In this document: one piece after another, positions 56,868 to 64,000 of the stretch | Layout of the letters: each line of letters opens with the position of its first letter | Numbering within the stretch: position 1 is the first letter of the stretch | DNA from: Rouxiella badensis | Lineage (GTDB): Bacteria; Pseudomonadota; Gammaproteobacteria; Enterobacterales; Enterobacteriaceae | Assembly (NCBI RefSeq): GCF_002093665.1 | Contig: NZ_MRWE01000004.1 | Location: forward strand, 1 to 64,000 | Direction of reading: 5' to 3' | DNA: 64,000 bases | Translations under genes and position numbers: made by a program | Notes under the pieces: model-generated | Told to the model about the DNA's origin: nothing | The model's database searches: none | Seen by the model: only the letters and a program-made list of their open reading frames with translations

Positions 56868-59800
56868 TCAGACGAGGGTCGCCTCGTCCGGCGGCGTGAA
56901 TGGGCGTTTCACTTCCTGAACTTCGTTGCCGCCTTTGTCGTGCAGATACACTTCCAACTGATTGAAAGCAATATTGATATCGTTATCGCGGCACAGCTGG
57001 TCTACGCTGCGGTTCAGCTCATCGACGGTCGAACTCCTGTCGCGCAGCTCGCGAACGTATACCCTGAGCTCGTGGTCCAGCGTGCTGGCCCCGAAGTTAA
57101 GGAAGTACACCGACGGCGAAGGATCGCTCATCACCTTGGCATTTTCATGCGCCGCCTGCAGTAAAATCTCCTTAACCTTATCTAAATCAGACCCATAGGC
57201 TACGCCAACTTTAATAACTACGCGGGTGACGGTGTCCGACAGCGACCAGTTGATAAGACGCTCGGTCACGAAGGCCTTGTTAGGGATGATCACCTCTTTA
57301 CGGTCAAAGTCGGTAATGGTGGTCGCACGAATACGAATCTTGCTGACCGTCCCAGAATAGGTCCCGATAGTGACCGTATCGCCGATGCGAATCGGGCGTT
57401 CGAACAGAATAATCAGGCCCGAAACAAAGTTGGCAAAGATTTCCTGCAAACCAAAGCCCAGTCCAACCGACAGCGCGGCCACCAGCCACTGGAGTTTGTC
57501 CCACGACACGCCGAGCGCACTCAGCGCCACCGCCGCACCGATAACCGTAATGGTATAGGTCAGAATGGTGGTAATCGCGTAGGAGGTCCCCTGCCGCAGA
57601 TGCAGCCTCGACAGCACCAGCACCTCGAGCAGGCCCGGCAGGTTTCGCGTCAGGACATAGGCAATGATTATCTCGATAAAGGCCAACAGGAAATTGCCCA
57701 GCGTCACCGTCTGCTGTACCACCTTGCCGCCGATATTACCGGAGTAGTGCCACAGCGAAATGCTGTCGAGATAAGAGATAACCGTCAGCAAATCTGACCA
57801 CACCCAATACAGCACGGCGGCAAAGACGATGAACAGCGCCATGGTGATCAGACGCAGCGTCTGCTGGTTAATCTGGTCCAGACCGAGCACGGTTTCCTCG
57901 ATGGTCTCCCCTTCGGCACCCTCTTTGACATTGGTGTTCTGACGACGCGCCAGCGCACGACGATAGGCCAGACGCCTTGCCGCCACGCTCAGCCCGCGCA
58001 GCGCTATCCTGCCGGTGATATTCCAGATTATCAGCAGATAGAGGCTTTCTAGCCAGCGGCTGGCGAGACGCAAGGTAGTATAGAAGTAGCCGGTGAACAT
58101 CAGTCCCATCAGGAAGACCGGAGCCAATGCAATGGCGGTGACGATAACCAGATGCACGCTGTGCGCATTTTTCTCGCGCCAGCCGTCCCTGAACATCGGA
58201 AAAAGCAGAACTGTCAGCGTCGCCAGCGTCAGTAAAATAATCACCTGACCGATAGTATCGTCCACCAGCCCCAGCGGGATCTTCTCACCGCGAACAGTCC
58301 AGAAAATCAGCGGCAGCATGGTGAGTGACAGACGCAGGATTGAGCGTCGGTAATGCGCGCAGGTGGCCGCTTCCATATTAAAGTGGCGCTCACTGACCCC
58401 GCGCGGCCCCAGCAGTCGGTAACAGAATCCCATCACCAGCTGGAACACGGCGATGCGCTGTGCCAGCGTCCATAAAAAGTTATTAAACTCGATATCACAA
58501 ACGGACAGCCAATAGCCAACGCCGAGCGTCAGCAGCATGCCCGGCATCACTCTGAGAACGAGAAGGAGCAGCGCCTGAGGCGTATGCAGTTGGGAATCAC
58601 GCTTCAATTGGCCGACGTCGCTGCTCAGTTTATCGATACGCGCTTTGATAGCCTTCTGACGCCACAGAAGAATGACGACAGCTATCAGCATCGGCACGGT
58701 CACCGGCAACGAGCGCAGCGCGCCCTGCTTCAGCTCGTCAACCGGCAGCTTGAAACTCAGACTGTTAATCTGATTTTTGACGTCTTCGGGCAGCGATTTA
58801 ATAAACTGCCAGTCAATCGGCTTGTTGCTGCTGACCCAAAAGATTTGCTGGGTCAGCGTGTCGTTGAGGGTCTGGTTTACGCTCAACAGCTGCTGCTGGT
58901 TGATTTGCAAATTGATCGCCAGCGCCAGCTCGTTGCCAAGCTGTTTGTTGAGCTGGTCCAGCAGGTCGCGGCGCACGTCAACGATTTGCTCAAGCGCATC
59001 GCTAATGTCGTCATTAATCTTTTCTTTGCTGCCTTTTACCAGATTCTGAATATAGTCATCACCCTGGAAAAGCGCGTCGCGCTGCTCGTTGATATTGAAC
59101 TGCTCCAGGCGCAGATCGGCGATTTGCGTCTGGGTGTCGGTCATCAGATTGGCCGTCGGCTGCGCATTTTGCTGCTGCTGATAAAGGATACGCGAGAGCA
59201 GCAAACTCCCCTTCAAGACGCTGATTTCTTCACTCAGATCGTGTTCCGACTGCGACGAACGTTCCAGCCAGTTCTTGATGGTGATGTTCTGTTGCAACAG
59301 CTTGTTGCCATCCTCGGTAGAGGCTATCAGGCGTTGGCTCAGATGGCGATTGATGTCCAGTTCCTGACTCACCAACGGATCTTTTTGCAGATCGGTGGTG
59401 CTTTCCGGCGTCTGAGCTTCTTTCGCCGTACGCTCGGACAGCGTCAGACGTTTACCGTTGACCACTTCTTGCAGCGTTTGAGTGTAGGCTTCGAGCTGTG
59501 AAATATGGGCATTGGTATAGTCGCGCTGCTTCTGGTAGAGGTCCTGCAAGGTGGTGTTGGCCTCCAGGCTGTTGCGCTGGAAATCCACCTCGGCATTAAG
59601 CAGCGCCTGCTCGGTGACCAACATCGCCTGCTGCGTTGGCCGCAGATCCTGCTGATTCGGCGCCATGCCGTTAAGCTCGTTTCGCACCTGTTCCAGGCTT
59701 TGCGAGTAGCTGTACATCGCACTCTGCGCCCGTTCAGGCTGGGTCTGCAAAGAAATCAGCTGAGTATTGTAGGTTGAGAGGTCATTCTGCGAAGACTGCA

Positions 59801-60260
59801 AATCGTTGAGCGTATCGCCGAGCGTGCTTTCCAACTGATGCAACGACATCGCCAGCAGCGCCGTTTTATCCGCCGCCGGGTTGCTCTGATTTTGCAACTT
59901 GGCGAGGCCGTCGGTGGCGATGCGCAGTTTTTCAGGCGCATCATCCAACTGCTGTCTGAGCTGATTTTGCTGCTGTTTGACGCGATCCAGCGCGTCGAGC
60001 AGTTCCATCGTGCGATAGAGATCCTGCTGCGTCAGTTTTTCAACCGGCGTTAGCGTTTTCTGGCGGCTCAGCGCATCAAGTTGATTCTGCACTTCACCGC
60101 GCAGGGGGATATCCGCCGTTCCCGCCGCTAACGCACGAGGAGCAGCCAGCATAGCGGCGCAAAAAACCAATGCAATCAACAGGAAAGAAATTAATCCTGA
60201 AGAGGCCAAACGCAAAAAGTCGGCGTGGCGGTAGCGAAAGTCAGCGGATAGGCTAAACAT
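56868..60260 (-). CDS. mscK: Mechanosensitive channel MscK (KefA)
   Basis: The 1130-residue protein has a signal sequence ending near ALA (residue 46), a long periplasmic helical region (about 50-500, many QQQL-type heptads) and about 11 membrane segments. The MscS channel core lies at about 850-1100, with GVSWDKLQWLVAALSVGLGFGLQEIFANFVSGLIILFERP. It opens under membrane tension in high K+. Length and sequence match E. coli MscK. Confidence 0.97.
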   Translation of the reverse strand: MFSLSADFRYRHADFLRLASSGLISFLLIALVFCAAMLAAPRALAAGTADIPLRGEVQNQLDALSRQKTLTPVEKLTQQDLYRTMELLDALDRVKQQQNQLRQQLDDAPEKLRIATDGLAKLQNQSNPAADKTALLAMSLHQLESTLGDTLNDLQSSQNDLSTYNTQLISLQTQPERAQSAMYSYSQSLEQVRNELNGMAPNQQDLRPTQQAMLVTEQALLNAEVDFQRNSLEANTTLQDLYQKQRDYTNAHISQLEAYTQTLQEVVNGKRLTLSERTAKEAQTPESTTDLQKDPLVSQELDINRHLSQRLIASTEDGNKLLQQNITIKNWLERSSQSEHDLSEEISVLKGSLLLSRILYQQQQNAQPTANLMTDTQTQIADLRLEQFNINEQRDALFQGDDYIQNLVKGSKEKINDDISDALEQIVDVRRDLLDQLNKQLGNELALAINLQINQQQLLSVNQTLNDTLTQQIFWVSSNKPIDWQFIKSLPEDVKNQINSLSFKLPVDELKQGALRSLPVTVPMLIAVVILLWRQKAIKARIDKLSSDVGQLKRDSQLHTPQALLLLVLRVMPGMLLTLGVGYWLSVCDIEFNNFLWTLAQRIAVFQLVMGFCYRLLGPRGVSERHFNMEAATCAHYRRSILRLSLTMLPLIFWTVRGEKIPLGLVDDTIGQVIILLTLATLTVLLFPMFRDGWREKNAHSVHLVIVTAIALAPVFLMGLMFTGYFYTTLRLASRWLESLYLLIIWNITGRIALRGLSVAARRLAYRRALARRQNTNVKEGAEGETIEETVLGLDQINQQTLRLITMALFIVFAAVLYWVWSDLLTVISYLDSISLWHYSGNIGGKVVQQTVTLGNFLLAFIEIIIAYVLTRNLPGLLEVLVLSRLHLRQGTSYAITTILTYTITVIGAAVALSALGVSWDKLQWLVAALSVGLGFGLQEIFANFVSGLIILFERPIRIGDTVTIGTYSGTVSKIRIRATTITDFDRKEVIIPNKAFVTERLINWSLSDTVTRVVIKVGVAYGSDLDKVKEILLQAAHENAKVMSDPSPSVYFLNFGASTLDHELRVYVRELRDRSSTVDELNRSVDQLCRDNDINIAFNQLEVYLHDKGGNEVQEVKRPFTPPDEATLV

Positions 60261-60391
60261 AGTTAACTTAATTCAAATAAAGATGCGCAATATTAACACG
60301 GCCCCCTTCTACAGCGTATGCAGTGAAGGTGCTCAGGCAGCATCAAACTTGTAAAACTTTACTAAACTCTACTTACAGCCACTTGACACAC

Positions 60392-60625
60392 TTAATTACC
60401 TTTAATCAATCTTGGACATAACCTCAACATCTCGATATAAGTATCAATAAATTGACTTACCTGGTTGTGGAGGTCGTTACTTTCTGGCATAAAAAGCCAA
60501 CTCTCCATCATTTCAGTCATGTAGGCGCAACGGACTGTCGGCGCCCGGCGTGCGTCATGGACGGAGCACATCTCCCCAACAAATTCACATTTGTGAAATA
60601 GGATTTTCACCCTCCATGGGTGCAA
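60392..60625 (-). pseudogene. acrR: acrR remnant (AcrAB repressor, C-terminal fragment)
   Basis: The 77-residue frame contains KILFHKCEFVGEM, which matches E. coli AcrR near residue 108, and later MMESWLFMPESNDL and TYIEMLRLCPRL, which match the AcrR C-terminus. The N-terminal part of about 100 residues, including the DNA-binding helix-turn-helix, is missing, and some 35-40 central residues are deleted. It sits in the normal acrR position and orientation between mscK and acrA. No repressor function is expected. The flanks 60261-60391 and 60626-60728 hold no gene; the latter must contain the acrAB promoter. Confidence 0.85.
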
Positions 60626-60728
60626 AATCGGTAATCGTAGTCAGCACATACTAAAAACGCAGCTGCGGGATGTCACAGCGCCGCACGCAACGAAGTTAAT
60701 TTTAAAATCGGACACTTGAGGTTTATTT

Positions 60729-61901
60729 ATGAACAAAAACAGAGGGTTAACGCCTCTGGCGGTCGTTCTTATGCTAACCGGTGGATTAGCTCTTACAGGA
60801 TGTAACGATAAAAAAACCGAGCAGGGAGCCGCTAAAGCCCCCGAAGTGGGTGTCGTCACGTTGAAAGCCGCCCCGCTAAATGTAACAACTGAGCTTCCGG
60901 GACGCACCTCGGCCTACCGTATTGCCGAGGTACGTCCTCAGGTCAGCGGCATTATCCTGAAACGTAACTTTGTGGAAGGCAGTGAAGTCAAGGCCGGTAC
61001 CTCGCTCTACCAGATTGATCCTGCGCCTTATCAGGCCACGTACGACAGCGCCAAGGGTGATTTGGCGAAGGCACAGGCCAGTGCGCAGATTGCCCACGTG
61101 ACGGTCAACCGCTACAAGCCGCTGTTGGGCACCAACTACATCAGTAAACAAGATTATGATACTGCTAATTCCACCGCACTCCAGGCCGATGCTTCGGTCG
61201 TAGCGGCCAAGGCAGAGGTTGAAACGGCGCGTATCAATCTCGCCTACACCAAGGTCATTGCCCCAATCAGCGGCCGTATCGGTAAATCCTCAGTGACGGA
61301 GGGTGCGCTGGTGACCAGCAGCCAGACCGACGCGCTGGCGACGGTTCAGCAACTTGACCCTATCTACGTTGACGTGACCCAGTCCAGCAATGATTTCCTG
61401 CGCCTGAAGCAGGAGCTGGCCGACGGTACGCTCAAACAGGAGAACGGCAAAGCGAAAGTGACGCTGATTCTGGATAACGGTAAAGAATATCAACAACCTG
61501 GCACATTGGAATTCTCCGATGTTACGGTTGATGAAACGACGGGGTCTATCACTTTACGTGCGGTATTCCCGAATACGCAGGACTTCCTGCTGCCGGGTAT
61601 GTTTGTGCGCGCCCGTCTCGACGAAGGTGTCAACAACAATGCCCTGCTGGTGCCTCAACAGGGGATCACCCGTAACCCGCGCGGCGATGCAACCGCGATG
61701 GTTGTCGGTGCCGATAATAAAGTGGAACTTCGTACGGTGACGACGACTCAGGCTATTGGCGACAAATGGGTCGTCACGGATGGCCTCAAGCCGGGCGATA
61801 AAATCATCGTGACCGGCCTGCAAAAAATCAGACCCGGTGTTCAGGTGACAGCACAGGAAGTTGACCAGAACGCCCCCGCAGATGAAGCGACGAAGTCTTA
61901 A
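60729..61901 (+). CDS. acrA: RND efflux periplasmic adaptor AcrA
   Basis: The 390-residue lipoprotein has a lipobox LALTGC (Cys25), a lipoyl domain (about 60-90 and 170-205), an alpha-helical hairpin (about 100-170), a beta-barrel and a membrane-proximal domain. It is close to E. coli AcrA throughout (TTELPGRTSAYRIAEVRPQVSGIILKRNF). It bridges AcrB to TolC. acrB follows after 17 bp behind AAGGAG. Confidence 0.97.
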   Translation: MNKNRGLTPLAVVLMLTGGLALTGCNDKKTEQGAAKAPEVGVVTLKAAPLNVTTELPGRTSAYRIAEVRPQVSGIILKRNFVEGSEVKAGTSLYQIDPAPYQATYDSAKGDLAKAQASAQIAHVTVNRYKPLLGTNYISKQDYDTANSTALQADASVVAAKAEVETARINLAYTKVIAPISGRIGKSSVTEGALVTSSQTDALATVQQLDPIYVDVTQSSNDFLRLKQELADGTLKQENGKAKVTLILDNGKEYQQPGTLEFSDVTVDETTGSITLRAVFPNTQDFLLPGMFVRARLDEGVNNNALLVPQQGITRNPRGDATAMVVGADNKVELRTVTTTQAIGDKWVVTDGLKPGDKIIVTGLQKIRPGVQVTAQEVDQNAPADEATKS

Positions 61902-61918
61902 AAAGGAGCCGGTAATTC

Positions 61919-64000
61919 ATGGCTAATTTCTTTATTGATCGCCCGATATTTGCGTGGGTTATCGCCATCATTATTATGCTGGCGGGGGGACTTTCGATCC
62001 TCAAACTTCCTATCGCACAATATCCGACCGTAGCGCCGCCGGCCATTGAGCTGACGGCGACCTATCCTGGTGCCGACGCACAAACGGTGCAGGATACTGT
62101 CACCCAGGTTATCGAACAGAACATGAACGGTATCGATAACCTGATGTATATGTCATCTACCAGTGACTCCTCTGGTGCGGTTCAGATAACGCTGACCTTT
62201 GCTTCAGGTTCCGACGCAGACATCGCACAGGTTCAGGTGCAGAACAAACTGCAGCTGGCGATGCCTTTGCTGCCGCAAGAAGTTCAGCAGCAGGGGATAA
62301 GCGTTCAGAAATCGAGCAGCAGCTTCCTGATGGTGGCAGGCTTTGTTTCTGATGGCAGCATGACCCAGGAGGATATCGCCGACTATGTGGCATCAAACGT
62401 CAAGGATCCTATCAGCCGCGTATCGGGTGTAGGGGATGTGCAGCTGTTTGGTGCGCAGTATGCGATGCGTATCTGGATGGACCCGAACAAGCTAAATAAC
62501 TATCAGCTGACGCCGGTTGACGTTATCAGCGCGATTACCGTGCAGAACAACCAGGTGGCCGCAGGTCAGCTGGGCGGAACGCCTCCGGTACCGGGCCAGC
62601 AGCTCAACTCGTCTATTGTGGCGCAAACCCGCCTTAAATCGGCCGACGAATTCGGCAAGATTCTGCTGAAGGTTAATCCAGACGGCTCGCAGGTTCGCCT
62701 GCGCGACGTGGCGGACATCAAGCTCGGTGGCGAAAGCTACGACGTGATTGCCCGCTTTAACGGACAGCCTGCCGCAGGTCTGGGGATTAAACTGGCGACC
62801 AACGCCAACGCCCTCGACACCTCGACCGCCGTAAAAGCGGAGCTGGCCAAGCTGCAGCCGTTCTTCCCGAACGGACTGAAGGTGGTCTATCCGTATGACA
62901 CCACGCCTTTCGTCAAAATCTCGATTCAGGAAGTGGTGAAAACGCTGGTTGAGGCCATCGTGCTGGTGTTCCTGGTAATGTATCTGTTCCTGCAAAACTT
63001 CCGCGCTACGCTCATCCCGACGATAGCGGTACCGGTGGTCTTGCTCGGCACCTTTGCCATTATCGCCGCCTTCGGTTACTCGATAAACACTCTGACAATG
63101 TTCGGGATGGTACTTGCCATCGGCCTGTTGGTGGATGACGCCATCGTGGTGGTCGAGAACGTCGAACGCGTCATGGCCGAAGAGGGGTTGCCGCCGAAAG
63201 AGGCGACGCGCAAATCGATGGGCCAGATTCAGGGCGCGTTGGTCGGCATCGCGATGGTGCTCTCGGCGGTCTTTATTCCGATGGCATTCTTCGGCGGGTC
63301 GACCGGGGTTATCTACCGCCAGTTCTCGATTACTATCGTTTCCGCGATGGTGCTGTCGGTGCTGGTTGCCTTGATTCTGACTCCGGCGCTTTGCGCCACC
63401 ATGCTCAAACCGATTGCCAAGGGCGACCACGGCAAAACCAAAGGCTTCTTCGGCTGGTTCAACAAGAAGTTTGAGCAGAGCACGCACCACTACACCGACA
63501 GCATAGGCAACATCCTGCGCAGTACGGGGCGTTATCTGGTCATTTATCTGCTGATCGTCGTGGGCATGGCGTTCCTGTTTGTTCGCCTGCCAACCTCCTT
63601 CCTGCCGGAAGAAGATCAGGGCGTGTTCCTGACCATGGCGCAGCTGCCGGCCGGTGCAACGCAGGAACGTACTCAGAAAGTGCTGGATGAGGTCACTCAT
63701 TACTACCTGACCAAAGAAAAAGCCAACGTGAACTCGGTGTTTACCGTTAACGGCTTCGGCTTTGCGGGTCGCGGCCAGAACACCGGTATCGCGTTCGTGA
63801 GCTTAAAAGACTGGTCGCAGCGCAGCGGTGAAGAGAACAAGGTTGCCGCCATTACCGGTCGCGCAATGGGCGAGTTCAGCAAAATCAAAGATGCGATGGT
63901 CTTTGCCTTCAACCTGCCCGCGATCGTTGAACTGGGTACGGCGACCGGCTTTGACTTCGAGCTGATTGACCAGGCCAACCTCGGCCACGACAAGCTGACG
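61919..64000 (+). CDS. acrB: RND multidrug efflux pump AcrB (5' part, runs off the window)
   Basis: The first 694 codons of a roughly 1048-residue pump are visible. They include the start [14 protein letters not shown], the porter domain with the substrate-pocket Phe residues, and TM4 [21 protein letters not shown] with the proton-relay Asp pair (about 407-408). AcrB exports drugs, dyes and bile acids from the periplasm in exchange for protons. The reading frame is intact to the window end. Confidence 0.97.
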   Translation, partial: MANFFIDRPIFAWVIAIIIMLAGGLSILKLPIAQYPTVAPPAIELTATYPGADAQTVQDTVTQVIEQNMNGIDNLMYMSSTSDSSGAVQITLTFASGSDADIAQVQVQNKLQLAMPLLPQEVQQQGISVQKSSSSFLMVAGFVSDGSMTQEDIADYVASNVKDPISRVSGVGDVQLFGAQYAMRIWMDPNKLNNYQLTPVDVISAITVQNNQVAAGQLGGTPPVPGQQLNSSIVAQTRLKSADEFGKILLKVNPDGSQVRLRDVADIKLGGESYDVIARFNGQPAAGLGIKLATNANALDTSTAVKAELAKLQPFFPNGLKVVYPYDTTPFVKISIQEVVKTLVEAIVLVFLVMYLFLQNFRATLIPTIAVPVVLLGTFAIIAAFGYSINTLTMFGMVLAIGLLVDDAIVVVENVERVMAEEGLPPKEATRKSMGQIQGALVGIAMVLSAVFIPMAFFGGSTGVIYRQFSITIVSAMVLSVLVALILTPALCATMLKPIAKGDHGKTKGFFGWFNKKFEQSTHHYTDSIGNILRSTGRYLVIYLLIVVGMAFLFVRLPTSFLPEEDQGVFLTMAQLPAGATQERTQKVLDEVTHYYLTKEKANVNSVFTVNGFGFAGRGQNTGIAFVSLKDWSQRSGEENKVAAITGRAMGEFSKIKDAMVFAFNLPAIVELGTATGFDFELIDQANLGHDKLT

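Noticed and set aside
58584-59501. 305-codon open frame on the plus strand
   Set aside because: It lies entirely antisense to the coiled-coil part of mscK, has biased composition mirrored from that gene, and no ribosome site or family match.
60583-60602. Near-palindrome TTCACAAATGTGAA resembling an operator
   Set aside because: It encodes the conserved FHKCEF part of the acrR remnant, so the symmetry is most simply coding sequence.
62492-63700. 402-codon open frame on the minus strand
   Set aside because: It is antisense to acrB, rich in His/Arg/Gln as expected from a shadow frame of a GC-rich gene.

Overview
The window comes from a chromosome of the order Enterobacterales, most likely a Yersiniaceae-type genus (Serratia, Rahnella, Rouxiella or Ewingella relative). 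I infer this from the protein sequences and from gene order. Long runs match the Escherichia coli 11-12 minute region: argU-folD-ybcJ-cysS-ppiB-lpxH-purEK, ybbP-ybbA-tesA-ybbO-cnoX-qmcA-ybbJ-cueR-copA-ybaP, ybaK-fsr-ybaL-gsk-hemH-adk-htpG-recR-ybaB-dnaX-apt-priC-rsmS-mscK-acrAB. miaE, which E. coli lacks, is present. No rRNA, phage, IS or CRISPR was found.

Positions 1-16510 are accessory. A LysR regulator faces an MFS exporter that is followed by an NTF2-like gene. Next comes a complete-looking erythritol catabolic divergon. The minus arm runs eryA (kinase), eryB (dehydrogenase), eryC (racemase), a type II lumazine synthase paralogue, and eryD (SorC regulator). The plus arm carries a DUF2291 protein, an RbsABC-type ABC importer (eryEFG) and a DeoR regulator. 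An SDR dehydrogenase, a DUF2798 protein and another LysR regulator follow. The argU tRNA at 16597-16673 separates this block from the core genome.

Positions 16881-45588 are mostly housekeeping: one-carbon metabolism (folD), translation (cysS, ybaK, miaE), purine synthesis (purEK under a PurR box), lipid A (lpxH), copper homeostasis (cueR/copA), proteostasis (cnoX, qmcA/ybbJ), efflux (fsr), K+/H+ antiport (ybaL), nucleoside salvage (gsk, adk) and haem (hemH). Accessory insertions are an L-2-hydroxyisocaproate dehydrogenase-like gene beside argU and an AT-rich acyltransferase/SGNH gene between purK and ybbP. A 128-bp tandem repeat lies between ybaL and gsk.

Positions 45703-49660 hold a five-gene insertion between adk and htpG. 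A PP-loop ATP pyrophosphatase, a Nudix protein, a short PLP-enzyme-like protein and an EamA exporter are translationally coupled, and a LysR regulator is divergent from them. This content matches my recollection of the ycfABCD 6-thioguanine antimetabolite cluster of Erwinia amylovora, and it is the most interesting system in the window.

Positions 49697-64000 return to core genes: htpG (with a sigma-32 promoter), recR-ybaB-dnaX, apt, priC, rsmS, mscK, acrA and the first two thirds of acrB. The local repressor gene acrR is reduced to a C-terminal fragment with an internal deletion, so AcrAB is probably not under AcrR control. Two programmed -1 frameshift cassettes can be read directly: dnaX (tau/gamma) and copA (P-type ATPase/short copper chaperone).
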